A stretch of DNA of 64,000 bases, from positions 40,978,295-41,042,294 of the forward strand of contig NC_092859.1 of assembly GCF_032062135.1 (NCBI RefSeq), read 5' to 3'. Below the pieces are notes generated by a model that had not been told where the DNA came from, did not search any database, and saw only the letters and a list, made by a program, of their open reading frames with translations. The DNA is from Pyxicephalus adspersus (Eukaryota > Chordata > Amphibia > Anura > Pyxicephalidae). Positions within the stretch are counted from its first letter, which is position 1. Each line of letters opens with the position of its first letter. Shown in pieces: positions 47,855 through 59,549 of this stretch. The position numbers were made by a program, and so were the translations under genes.

Positions 47855-48030
47855 CCCCCTATTGTGTGATACTCCCCCCACCTCTTAGATTGTAAGCTCT
47901 TTGGGGCAGGGTCCTCTCCTCCTTCTGTGTAACTGTCTGTATCTGTCTATCATTTGCAACCCTTATTTAATGTACAGCGCTATGTAATATGTTGGTGCCA
48001 TATAAATACTTGTAATTAATATTAATAATG
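47855..48030 (+). mobile_element. LINE 3' UTR fragment
   Basis: CCCCCTATTGTGTGATACTC, TTAGATTGTAAGCTCTTTGG, TGTACAGCGCTATGTAATAT and a TAAT-rich tail; same family as 45.9-46.57 kb, truncated within the 3' UTR. Confidence 0.75.
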
Positions 48031-48034
48031 ACAG

Positions 48035-48650
48035 AGTAGACTGATAACTCATCACCATTCTACTGCTCCTTCAATGGCCAATCACCAGTGAGAGGGGGTG
48101 TTTATGACCAATCTATGCCTCTCCTCCAGGACAAGTTACTGAGTTGGGTGACGCTGTCTTGCAGAGGTGTCTGAATCACAAGACTGGCAGCACAACGTTG
48201 CAAAACCTTTATATGATGAAGTAGTTTCTGTAGATGTATGCTATCAGCATTAGACTCCCACAGTTGTAACTATATGTCACTCTTCTACAACTTCTATGAT
48301 TTGCTCATTGGGCCATAGAAGCTGGGCTTTTTAGCTTATTGACACCTAAACATAATAACATGATGGGAAGGAGTGAGTAATATTTGGATTTGTATATCCT
48401 CACAACTGCTGTTATGTTTTTCCTTCACTCTGTAAATATACCTATGTGTTCTACAATAAATGCCATATACAATTGTATACTAATTATTTTGTATATTTTC
48501 TTGTAAAGTGCTAAAAATATACATTGATCTTGTGAGCTGATAACATCCTGCACTCTCTGCACGCTTATCAGATACATTGTTCCCAGTTATCTCAGAAGAC
48601 CACAGAACCCTATGTCAGAAAAAAAGAAGAGGAGGAGGTGTTTGCAGCAG
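48035..48650. other. No gene seen
   Basis: Nothing recognised. Confidence 0.3.
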
Positions 48651-48657
48651 TGCCATA

Positions 48658-48975
48658 GAGCAGGCATGTACAAAGTCCTGCCCCGGGGCCAATTGTGGCC
48701 CATGATCAGATTTCCACCGGGCTGCAGCCTCTGTCATCACAGGGAATCCCCTACGTCATTATATAGGGTGTGTGCTGTGCAGGACATGCACGGACCACGC
48801 CCACTCTGATTCCAAGAACGTTCTTTGCCTGGAGCCTGCACTGACACCGGAATCCATGCACAGGGAATCCCTCATGTCACCCTGTGGGCGTGTGCTGTGC
48901 GGGACCCCCACACATTTTCACCTTACCAAATCTGTCCCTCTATGCAAAAAGTTTAGACACCCCCCGCCCTGGAGT
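48658..48975. mobile_element. Decayed hAT-like MITE
   Basis: The left side AGCAGGCATGTACAAAGTCC then GGGGCCAATTGTGGCCCATG and the right side GCAAAAAGTTTAGACACCCC, CCGCCCTGG resemble CAGGGGTGTC-AAACTTTTT hAT ends. It contains an internal near-duplication (ACAGGGAATCCCCTACGTCA at 48739 and ACAGGGAATCCCTCATGTCA at 48859). The target duplication is not preserved. Confidence 0.5.
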
Positions 48976-48979
48976 AACA

Positions 48980-51900
48980 ACACTGCTTCTATATAAATAC
49001 AATATGGGAAGTGAGCATTGTCATCTTGGGCATGTTACTGGCATGGCATTATAGGGAAAATAGGCTTTATTAGGCTTCATTTTTTAAGTTAAACTCCAGA
49101 CAGGTAAAGAACAAAATTTAATCTTAAATTCCACTAATGTAAATTTCAAATTCTATACATCAATTCTTGTACACCTCTGTGCAGGAGCACTACTGTGAGA
49201 CATGCAGAACTCTTGGCCTATAAAACAGTGCTGCATGTCCATGCGCCAACAAGGCTCATGAAGCAACAAGAGTTATATCTTTGTTTTTTTAGAAAAAGCC
49301 AAACGATACAATAAGTTTTTACACCTTAATATATAGTAACACAGCTGTGCTTTGTGGTCTAAAACAAAAAGGGTCAGATGGGGGTTGGTCTATGGTAGAG
49401 TACATTGAAGCCCATTTAGAATAAATGCACTGCCTTAACACCAACTGTATTAAGGTGTCACCTAATTTCTACCCGCTTGCAAGCTTTGACTCACCAGAAA
49501 GATTTGATCCCGGCCTTATTTCCTCCAATGAGGTAACAGTAGGAAGACTAAAAATTAATTGCAGTCCTGGTGTTGGCTGTGCTGTTTTACTGGGTTGTGA
49601 TTAATGTCACTGGAAACGATCTTTGTGATAAATTCCAGTAAAAAAGAACAAACAAGCACTGTACACACAACACAATAGAGAGAAGAAGGGAGAAGGATGA
49701 GTTGAGCAGCATCCCGATGTGCTCTCCACCTTAGGTTGTCCCCACCTAGTTGTTCATTGGTTTGCTAGGAGGGATTGATAAATGAAGCCAAGTTACCACA
49801 ATAATAATACAGTGTGTATATTTAGCTTAAATCTCAGGACTGGATGGTCAGATAATTACAAATTATTTAGCACATAAATATTATCTCCATAAATTTTCCA
49901 ACTGTATTTGCCTTTAGTCAAATATATTGCATGGTCTTTGTTAATATAATGAAGTGTAGCAGATGGCTGCGACATGTCTGTTCAATATGTCTGATTTGTC
50001 TATATCATTTTATTTAGTCTGCACTTCTTCTTTGATTTATCTGCATTGTCTGGCCTGATCCTTCACTTTTCACATCCTTAGAGTTTCAACACAGCAGTCT
50101 TTTTTAAGTAAGGATGTCCAACTTGAAGCTAAATGCCCCTTAACAGGTAACACATGTATGCAATAAACATTAACACTCTGTGTGGTGATGTAGAGGAGTC
50201 ACTGATTGATTGATAACAGGGTCCCCTGGGGGTCCCAGGCTGACAAATCATAACCTGTCAGTATGCCACAGGAGGAACTCTCTCTCCAAAGGAAACTAAG
50301 GTCACCATAGGATGCCGAAGAAGGAAATGTAATTAAATGTAGAGTTTACCTTTTTATCAAATAGTGATGTTTATTTGTATATCACAAAAGAACAGATGCT
50401 GCAACAATTTACAAACAACATAAAAAGGACAACACATTTTTTTAATGACCTGTGCATTTGTTAAAGCCTAATGCCAGCCACGCCTTTATTTTTAGCTATA
50501 GATTTAGTGGGGAAGGGACTCATTTTTGACTACATTGGGCAGACTTTTCTAATTTCCTTCCCTTGTGACCCTTGTGTAAGAAATGGGGGTTGCTCTACAG
50601 TGAGTGGCCAGTTTTGTAGCTTACAGAAGCCAGCTACTCTCTAACATATGAATGACTGAATATATGCAGCCTAATGCCAGAAAGCGTTAAGAAAATACTC
50701 ATATTTACCACTGTGCTGTCCAACCTCAGGGTATGGTCTCCCCAGGGATCTATGTGTCATGCGTTCTGTGAACATGTGGCTTTCACATACAGTTACTCAC
50801 TACCCAATATTAAAGCTCTGTAAACACAATGGAATTCAAAATAAAGCACATACAAAGTTAAAGTCTCTCTGATGTTGTCTCCTGGTGTGACCGGAGAGTA
50901 TCAGCCAAGAGACCAAATGATGCCCCTCATCCTTTACAGGAACACATTCCCAATGTGCGTGGAGTGTGCCACTCAAGCTCTTATGTATATGCTTTCCTTT
51001 TTATTATAGTGTTTTAGGAATATTATTATTTTTTTAATTTCCTGTCCTTTATTAGTTTATAAAGGAGGATGCTCTGAATATGAAGCAGATCGAATAAGTA
51101 ACCTATATTAGGAATCTAAATTATCTTATCTTGGTATTGGCAAGTAAATCTGTTTTTGTATTTAAACTAGGTAAAGCTTTGATATTTTGCTTTGGATTTG
51201 AAGTTATGGTAGTAGTTTAATCACATTCTAAATGAAAAGAAAAAAACATTCTAAATGAAAAGTTTATTAGTTAAAGGTGAGATTACACATTTGTAAATGT
51301 TTAGTGCCCTGCTTGAGACTCCAGCATCATGCAGGGTTCTTGAGAGAGTAGCTTTTTATTCCAAACATAATTGGGGATTACTGTGCAAATATAAATTAGA
51401 AATGGTAAGAATGAAAAATGTATAAATCTTGAACTACAGTCTTGAACAATTCAAACAATGCCCCTTTGTTTCATTGGTATACTTAATGAACCAAAAGTTA
51501 TCAAACTAAATAAATTTATCAATAATGTGTACACACACTCTTGAATACACCTAATAGCTCACCACACCACCATTGGCATAATACCATCTTTTGGTTAACC
51601 AGAATAAAATTATTGAGCAAACCAATTTGTGTGAGTCAGAACTAATGAAGCAGTAAATCTGGCTAATTTACCCCAAGCTTAAGTTGAAAAAAGTAGAAAT
51701 TTGATTTACTCAATGAACCTGAAAAGCTACGTCTTACAGGTAACCCCCAACAAAATCTTGCCTTCTAAGTACCATCACAGTGGGCAGGAACTTTCTTCCT
51801 ATATATCCCTGCAGCTTTAAAAGTGGGATCCCCGTTAGTTATCCAGGTGGCCAGTCTTTAGGGAAGTCAACTCAAAATGTTAATGTTAAATTAACATTTT

Positions 51901-52555
51901 CAAAAACCTACATATTGTACTGTGAACAGCTGAATATGCTTTGGGCTGTCTGTTAGAACAATTTTCTTTGCCTTTTATATTTCCTGTAATATGCCCAGCG
52001 CCAGCATATTTTCCTAGCTAATCATATGACAAAACCCAGGAATATATTTGTATAATCAGGAACAATCTCTTCCAAACTTTCTGAAATTTGTCCAGCCATG
52101 TTAGACGAAACGATAAATAGTCATTCTGGAAATTCTGGTTCCCAAATACTTAAAAAATGTTAGAGGCATAGTGAATGCAGTGAAATTGTTAAAGCTATGT
52201 AAGATACAGTATTATGTACAGAGTGCAGTGGTGAGTCATATTTTGCCCCTAATTTCTTGTCAGCAGGAGAAAGGGCCCACAAATGGTGCTAGAATAAAAA
52301 GATGAAGTAATAGACCTCCACCTCCAACCTCCAATTGCCTTCCCATACATGGGATCTCCAGTGCCAAGGTGACTGTATGGATGATCATCATCTCATTTGG
52401 AAAATGGAAAGTTTTTAGCTGGAGTGGGTCTTGCATGTGTTAAAATTTGAAAATATCATTTGTGGGTAAAGTGACCCTTTGAGGCTTTCTAGCTTTTTGT
52501 TTTGGCATTTAAGTTTAAACTTGTGGTTAACATTTAAATTTTTTTCCTTTTTTTT
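48980..52555. other. Gene-poor AT-rich stretch, nothing recognised
   Basis: About 3.6 kb without a long frame, known repeat end or RNA gene that I can identify. A small direct duplication CATTCTAAATGAAAAG occurs at 51224-51265. Confidence 0.35.
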
Positions 52556-52561
52556 TGCAAG

Positions 52562-52662
52562 CTGTTGATGGCAGCAGTATTATCATGCTTTTCATGCATG
52601 CAGTGTCTAGAGACAGTTTTCCACACCTACGGTCATCTTTCTATGGTGCATCCTGCGGCCAG
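52562..52662 (+). CDS. Isolated exon candidate (101 bp)
   Basis: It is preceded by a very strong pyrimidine tract ending TTTTTTTTTGCAAG and followed by GGCCAG|GTAAAACT. Entering with two bases, it reads VDGSSIIMLFMHAVSRDS then FPHLRSSFYGASCGQ and ends in phase 0. A second frame (LLMAAVLSCFSCMQCLETVF...) is open too, so the frame is not certain. I recognise no homologue and found no partner exon. It could belong to a long noncoding RNA or a transposon. Confidence 0.25.
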
Positions 52663-52879
52663 GTAAAACTTTGACACACACATTGCCATGAATATAGTCT
52701 AAAATTTACAATTTACAATCTCAACATTTTTGAGTACTTGTAAGTGTTTTTTTTGAAGCTCTGCTAGGCTGTCTAGCTTCTTGCAAATGCCTAAAAATAC
52801 CTAGCTGTTACTGTTCCCAAGTGCCTAATGGTTATCAGTGAAGAGTAGTTGCAGCGTTTTTACCACTAGTCTGAGTTTA

Positions 52880-53335
52880 CCCTAACTTTCAGGACTTATT
52901 TTAGGACTCCCCTGATTGCTCCTGCAGCCCTAGTGTAACTATAGTATGTGTTCTTGGATAGAGATTCTCCATCCAAGAACACAGGAGTCCCACGGGATCC
53001 CTGGGCACTAGAGGCTAAATGGGGACAAGTCTCCCCATTCATTCACCTCTAGTGCTCTGTGATTGGCTGGGGAAAGGAAAACCTCCAGTGCCCTCACAGC
53101 TGTGCAGCCGTGGGAATCATCCTGTCATTGTGGGATAACCTGTAAAAATATAAAAGTTAGTTACACAAATCACACACATTCAATAAATCACTTTAACATT
53201 AAAGCCTCTTTTTTTTAACACATTTTTTTACACACGAATTTGCAAAGTCGAATCCCATGTTTTTCGGGTCAGGTCTATCCGAATTTGAACAGCCATATTC
53301 GGGTCGAATATAAGGACAACCCGAATTTGAACACC
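52880..53335. mobile_element. Decayed relative of the 31.49-kb foldback element
   Basis: It shares CCCTGATTGCTCCTGCAGCC, GTAGTATGTGTTCTT-like and CTGGGCACTAGAGG-TAAA modules with 31.6-32.0 kb. A 13-bp hairpin (TGTGTTCTTGGAT, 52947-52959, with its complement at 52971-52983) is kept. GAATTTGAAC words near 53282 and 53325 mark the right side. Ends are not defined. Confidence 0.6.
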
Positions 53336-53396
53336 AACACTATTTGATGTTGGAATGGTATTATACTAGAACCAATATCGAGAAGATTTGGAGACA

Positions 53397-53625
53397 TAGG
53401 TCCTGATTTACTAAAGCTCTCCAAGGCTGGAGAGAATACACTTTAACCAGTGAAGCTCCGTGATCCAGAAAACCTGGCATGGATTTCTTAAAATCATTTG
53501 CTATTTGGTAGCAAATGTTTTGAATCCTGGACCAGATCCATTCCATGTTTGTTGGATCACCCAGCTTCACTGATGAAAGTATATTCTCTCTAGCCTTGGA
53601 GAGCTTTAATAAATCAGGGCCAATG
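53397..53625. mobile_element. Palindromic MITE (CCTGATTTACTAAAGCTC ends)
   Basis: TCCTGATTTACTAAAGCTCT, CCAAGGCTGGAGAGAATACA at the left pair with GTATATTCTCTCTAGCCTTG, GAGAGCTTTAATAAATCAGG at the right. The whole 228 bp is an imperfect inverted repeat with arms of about 60 bases. No coding capacity; no clear target duplication. Confidence 0.75.
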
Positions 53626-53639
53626 TCTGTGGCCAGCAT

Positions 53640-54450
53640 ATGGGGTAGATAGAAGAGACAGTTACTGTGGACACTTTAGCAGTAGTGGAACATCGGAGAT
53701 AGGTTTTGCAGCCTATACTCATGAGGCAGCTTACAGCTCATGTAGGGGGGCACTTTCTGTTTTTTTTTTTTATTTACCTTGGATGATAAAGGAACTTGTC
53801 CCAGCTTAGTCTACTTTAAGCTCAGTTTTAGGTGTATGGACTCTGAGGTGTCAAAACGGAAACCCAGCCAGATTGCACTGCCAATCACAGAGATAGTTTA
53901 TATCCATACATAATTCATGGGAAATCCACCACTGACAACCTATGGAACAACTTTTATGTATTACTGCCTATAAAAGGACTGTACAGTGCTGATACAGAAG
54001 AGCCTATTGAAGGGACACCAAGTTAATGTTTTCAGCCAACCACACATTACATGTCTATACAAACCCCCTTAGACCAACCAATATTTATTGGTAATTAATT
54101 ACCAACTGGTAAATATTTGGTAAATTGGTAAATACTTGGTAAATAATTACTGGGAAACAACTTTAAACATTTTTTTTGCCTCATCAGTATAGGTTGCAAA
54201 ACCTGTCTTCTAAATTTTTAAGCCTATTTACACTAAAATATGTATGCTGATTCTGAAATTGCAGTTAGATTTCTTCTATCACGCTAGGTTTTTTCTCTAA
54301 CGCTTATATTACTGCAATTACTGTAGCGTGGATAGTAAAGGATTGTATAGGCTATTCATTTACACGCAAGACAGTGTGGTCAGAGGTTGTGCGCTGCTCT
54401 ATGTAGATGAGATAGCAAAATTTATTTTTCTACTTACACACGTATTTCCT
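53640..54450. other. Flank of the transposon-associated pseudogene
   Basis: 54070-54150 holds a TTGGTAAAT short repeat cluster and the palindrome TTGGTAATTAATTACCAA. The left boundary of the following element may lie in this stretch. Confidence 0.3.
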
Positions 54451-54462
54451 TTCTTTCAGATC

Positions 54463-56065
54463 ATGTCTGGCTCTGCTGTTTCTCCTCGTAAGTTCCTACA
54501 ACCCTGATTCATTTTGTTATATTTATGGCAGTTTCACCATTTGTAGAGCAAGCCTATATGGCATATTTCAAAGTTAAACTTGGTGATAAAGATAAGTCTT
54601 GGGCCCCTCATAAGGTGTGCAAACAGTGTTTCGAGGGTTTACGGATGTGGACAAAGGAACACGTGATAACATGCCATTTGGTATACCTATGGTTTGGGCG
54701 AGAGCCAGGAGATCATTTCAGTGACTGTTACTTTTGTAAAGTGAAAACTTCAGGATATAACAAGAAAAATAAATGTAACATAGTAACCAGTGGTTCATTC
54801 AGATGAAATCCCAGTGTCAGTTTTCATTACACTACCCTCTCTTGAAGAACAAGATTATGGTGATGAACTAGGTGACAACAATGATGAAGAGTTTGAAATT
54901 GAAGAGAACTCTGTTCGTAAGGGATTTGATCAGCATGAGTTGAGTGATTTGGCACGTGATTTGGGACTATTGAAGAAGGTTTCAGAACTCCTAGCATCAG
55001 GACTGCGTGAGAAAAACTTACTTGAAAAAGGAACAAAGGTATTGTCATTTCAAACTAGAGAAATTGCATTTCTGCAGTACTTAAGAACTGACAGTGGCTT
55101 TGTGTATTGCCATAACATACCTGGTTTAATGGAGGAATTGGGAATTCCAATATTTAACTCAACATAATGGCGACTATTCATTGATAGCTCAAATCAGAGC
55201 TTGAAGTATGTCTTCCTTCACAATGGCAATTTATCTGGGTCAGTCCCAATAGGCCATTCAGTTTCTCTTTGTGAAGAGTATACAGACATAAAGAGAGTCC
55301 TTGAGTTGCTGCAATATCACCAACACAATTGGGTTATCTGTATTGACCTTAAAATGGTATGCTTCCTTCTTGGTCAGCAACGCGGATATACCAAGTATCC
55401 CTGTTATCTGTGCATGTGGGACAGCAGAGCTCGTGAGAGGCATTGGGTGGAAAGGAATTGGCCTCCAAGATCTGCCCTAAAACCATGTGATCCAAACATT
55501 CAACATGAGCCACTTGTTGATAGAAAGAATGTTATATTCCCGCCGCTGCACATGAAACTGGGTCTGATGAAGCAATGAGAATGTTTCAAGTACCTCATTT
55601 TGGCATTTCCTAGCCGGTCATTTGAAAAAATAAAGGCCGGTGTGTTTGATGGTCCACAGATTCGGCAGCTCATCAAAGATGAACATTTCATCAGGACAAT
55701 GTCAGAAGTCAAAAAGAATGCTTGGTTATCATTCAAAGCCATTGTCAAGGGCTTTCATGGAAACACACAAGCAAATTATTACACAGAAACTCTTGGAGAG
55801 CTACACAATGCTTGGTTGCAATATGAGCATCAAGGTGCATTTTCTGCATAGCCCTTTTCCTAACTTCCCGGAAAATCTTGCTGCAGTCAGAGATGAGCAA
55901 GATGAACAATTCCACCAGGATTTGAAGGTCATGGAATGACGGTATCAAGATAGATGGGATGTACATATGATGGCTGACTATTGTTGGAGCATCAGATGTT
56001 TTACTGTAAAAAAATGGCATGAGGTAACAATAAATCCTTTGTATGATCAAAAGACATTCAAATAA
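54463..56065 (+). pseudogene. Broken copy of a high-copy transposon-associated gene family
   Basis: Fragments in order match a family I know only as abundant 'uncharacterized' copies in frogs, insects and cnidarians. They are SPFVEQAYMAYFKVKLGDKD with KSWAPHKVCKQCFEGL (Cys pair), FGREPGDHFSDCYFCKV, an acidic linker, VFLHNGNLSGSVPIGHSVSL, WVICIDLKMVCFLLGQQRGY, KYPCYLCMWDSRARERHWVE, VIFPPLHMKLGLMKQ, AGVFDGPQIRQLIKDEHFI, and finally LGCNMSIKVHFLHS and FHQDLKVME-RYQDRWD with MMADYCW. It is not functional: in-frame stops at 55165 (TAA), 55576 (TGA) and 55937 (TGA), and frameshifts near 54785 and 55800. A possible start ATGTCTGGCTC at 54463 is separated by a 44-base GTAAGT...GCAG segment, too short for a normal vertebrate intron. 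The enzymatic role of the family is unknown to me. The CxxC pairs suggest zinc binding. Confidence 0.75.
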
Positions 56066-56069
56066 ACAG

Positions 56070-56545
56070 TACATTTTAGTTAATATTTCATTATATTTTC
56101 ACTGTATGTAAATATTGTATGTATTTTGACAAAAATGGAGGGTACCTTGTATCATAAAAACTGAATGTGATAGCAAAAAACTTGGGTTATTTCTGGATTT
56201 ACCACCCAAAAATTAGTAAAAAACAAGTGTAAGATCTAACTCAACAAAAAATGTGTTCCCCAGTGTAATTGCATTGTACAAGCATCTGCTCCCTGAATTA
56301 TGTCTCATTCCTGGCCTCATTGCCTTCTGTTGCCTAAACTGCTCATCGTACTTGAGCCAAGAAACCCCCCCGATATGCCTCACTAATGGCATCCAGGTAA
56401 CAAAAAAGTGCCTAGCAGTTCTCCTGTGCTTTCACCCCAACAATACTTGCAAGAATCAAAACCTTGGAGCCAGTTCTGAAAAGTACGCGGAATAAATGCC
56501 AAGCTCCTTTTTCATCCCCTAGCCTTTTTCCCTCTCAGGCTTCAA
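56070..56545. other. Flank between two element remnants
   Basis: A-rich to 56230, then CT-rich from 56250. It may contain the 3' end of the preceding element and the internal part of the next one, read on the minus strand. No boundary is visible. Confidence 0.3.
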
Positions 56546-56549
56546 CTCA

Positions 56550-57510
56550 CGAGCCCCAAAACGCTCTACCGGCAAAAGGGAAAATAACTCCACGCACTCA
56601 CCCTTCCAAATCTTTTCTCCTGTGGTAAATGTGCTCCCAACAGGCCCTTGAAGCAGACATGAACCTCGCTCTTTGCACGGTATGCAACGCTCTGCTTACT
56701 GACCTCGCTACCACCAGCCTTACGAACGTCCAAGTTCCCAACCCCAGAACCCCCACCACCTTCAGCTACCAAGGACTGAGGAGTGGAGTCACCACTACCA
56801 CCCGCTGAAGGCTGGTCAACACCACCGCATAAAGTCACATCTTTACCCAAGCCACCACCAACGTCCACCCTGTGCCCCTTCTGACCCTGACCCCAGCATT
56901 CACCTGGCCCACCCCCAACCTACAGCTGCAACTCCCTTAAGCCTCTCAACAACCCCCAACAGGAGCCACCACCGCTGCTTGCTGCCGCAAAGGACCACCG
57001 CCAGCCCCCTTAACCCAATCCCGCTCAACAAAACGATCCGCTCCGCTCCACTGGATGCTTCTCTCTCTCGCTTGACAGCATCCTCCACAGGAGGTCCTCC
57101 TAGAAGGCCTGCTGCAAACTCCCAACTCCCACGGTGCACGGACCTACCCCTGGTGGCAGGGGCCTGGTGTCGGCCTGCTGAGGGGTCCGAAGTGAAGGAT
57201 TCCTTCCGCCACCCCCACTTGCCCCTTAGTGGGGGGGTCAGAGGGTCCCTTGTGGGGCTCCTGCAGTGGCGCTGGACCCCCAGGGAGGAACTCGGACTAA
57301 GACGCTCCGATGGCCTAGACCATTGAGCGCACATGGGGGGGTGACACAGGTGCATCGCCGACCCCCACCAAAAGCGAGGCCACTTGGGCTTCCAACCAAG
57401 CAACCCTTCTAGTCTCTGCAACCACCCTAAGGCAACTCATTAAGGCCTCAACTATTATAGAAACAATTTGTGTGAGCACGAGAACCACTGGGGAATCCCC
57501 ATTCACTAAA
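56550..57510 (-). pseudogene. Broken retroelement-type ORF (gag/ORF1-like)
   Basis: On the minus strand, GC-rich frames are joined by shifts: a hydrophobic helix with WLEAQVASLLVGVGDAPVSP (57506-57315), a Ser/Pro/Arg-rich region with RDPLTPPLRGKWGWRKESFT (about 57420-56900), a Gly-rich linker, then VHVCFKGLLGAHLPQE and, after a one-base shift, KIWKGECVELFSLLPVERFG. The last motif (EKIWKGE-VELFSLLP) is one I associate with amphibian retroelement ORFs, perhaps DIRS/Ngaro-like; the class is uncertain. Its GC content is far above the surroundings. At least one frameshift and several stops break it. Confidence 0.55.
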
Positions 57511-57514
57511 CTTA

Positions 57515-58970
57515 AGTGCTTTCCCTCTTCACCCTGTCATGTGGCCCTATGCCTTATTTGCTTCAGGCCTGCCTAATAAATAATGTATAAATCAACACTT
57601 TTCTACATCACTTGACCTCCATGTACTTTTGGGTCCAGAAGCAGCTGTAGGTTCTGCCATAGTTATAGTTATGTCTATGCATTCTAAATTTCAATCTATT
57701 CTTGCAAAGTTCTCTATTTAGACTGCACTCAAATAGCTCAACAACCACATACCAGTCATGTGGCACATGCCCGCTATTTTCAGGGCTGCCGGAGTTACCA
57801 GTAATTGTGGGCAAACCGTATGCTCATACTGCAATTTTCCACTATTATTTCCTCTAAACAATAGTGCCTTGTCATTGGACACTTTTGGTTTTAGAGATTA
57901 TATCATATATTCAAGGTTTGTTATAAGAGATTACTGTAACAAGCTATTACAGATTACCCAGTGTGCCACCCAGCAGTCAGAACAAAGTGTCACTGAATCA
58001 GCATTGTAATCACTGAACTATACTGTACATAACGCATTGCTGGTCAACAAAGGCCCTCTGTTCCAGTCAGTTAACAAATAAAGCTGCATAATTGTGGAAC
58101 TTGTCCTCCGAATACACTGCTGGCATTTAATCTATAGATGATATGTGAGTTAGCGGAAAGCCGCTGCTTCTTACTCCTCTTTCTATTAAATGGTCAGAAA
58201 TAAACACAACATACAGTATACTAAAACTTAGTTCTAAGTCTACTTTTTTGTAATTTAAATATTTGTATCTTCTAAAAAATCTAAAAAGTCAGTGTTATCC
58301 ATAGTGAACAATTAGATTATACTTGGTTTTGGGGATCTTGAATTTTTTTAGATCCCAAAGAGTATGTAGTTTATAAAGATTGTATTCACATTAGTGGAGG
58401 TAGACCCCTTAGTCATGGAGATCCTTTATTTATTTGTTCTTCTCAAGGGCTTATTTTCCCAGAAATGTTGGCTGTGTGACTTGCCACCGTGTGCTCTAGA
58501 TTCTTCCCACAATCAAAAACATATTAGAGTAATATACTTCCACTTAAATTGGTCCTACTTTCTGAACTGAGCTTGAACTGATATTGTGACTCCCTTTAAT
58601 TACAGGGACAGATGTGAAATTTGTTGGAGGTGTCCAGTTCATATAAGTATTAATGTAATGTTGTATTGATTAAGTATTTACATTTTATGTTGAGCTTGGC
58701 TGTAGGAATTTTCCCCTAGCTCCAGAAATCTAACAATAACTGTTGTGGTGAAATCTTCTGTCCATCTCGGAGTACAGGCTCTTTCCATCTACAATTGTTT
58801 ATTATATTTTGCATTTGTATACTTTGCATTCTCCATAAAAATAAATACAGAATCCATTAGGAACATTTTGTATATCTTCAAAAATTACCGCTTTGGATTT
58901 CCCATCACTTTTTGCTTTGGTAATAATAGCTACAAGAACAAAAAGTGGAACAAATGTACATGCTAGTTAT
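57515..58970. other. No gene seen
   Basis: AT-rich DNA without supported exons. Confidence 0.3.
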
Positions 58971-58974
58971 GGGG

Positions 58975-59160
58975 CACATACTTACTTTTCTGTAAGCACC
59001 CTACTACCCTATACCTACTGGTATAAGCTATACCAGTTCATGGATCCTGTTACAACTGCATCACCCAAAAGGGTCATCCTCGCCACCAGGTCACCTAGGT
59101 CCACCACAGTCCTCTTTTGGCCATTGGGTGGCCACTGATTGTCCCTAGCATCTAGATGGG
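58975..59160. repeat. Interspersed repeat related to 37.6-37.75 kb
   Basis: TCCACCACAGTCCTCTTTTG then GCCATTGGGTGGCCACTGAT parallels TCCATGACAATCCTCCTCAG and GCATTGGATGGCCATGAATG at 37.67-37.71 kb. Family not named. Confidence 0.5.
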
Positions 59161-59207
59161 GTTCCAGAAATAAAACCTAGATCTATTTTGTTTGACACAT
59201 ATGAAAG

Positions 59208-59240
59208 CAAAAAAAAAAAAAAAAAACAAAAACAAAAAGC
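59208..59240 (+). repeat. A-rich tract
   Basis: A run of 19 A followed by CAAAAACAAAAAG. Confidence 0.9.
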
Positions 59241-59549
59241 CACCAGTACAAGGGAACTGTTTTTTGGCAAAAAAGACATGCCAAGAACATCTTCCCCCTG
59301 GTAACTTTTTGCTTTTTGGGCTTATTTCCACTCAAAGCACAATGTACCTCAGGCTGAAATATTAGCCTAAAGTGGATTGAGTACTTAACTATAGAAAAGA
59401 ATACCTACCAGGGGGACCCACAGGTCAGTTGGTATCATCAGTAATAATACTATCTGCCTCCAATAAAACCATGAGTCAGCAGCTGGCAGCAGTCATGGAT
59501 TTTTAAACATCCCCTCATATCCTGAGACAAAAAAACTGGAGAAAAAAAG

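Noticed and set aside
56979..57326. 115-codon plus-strand frame over the GC-rich block
   Set aside because: It is the shadow of the minus-strand retroelement ORF; the recognisable motifs are on the minus strand.
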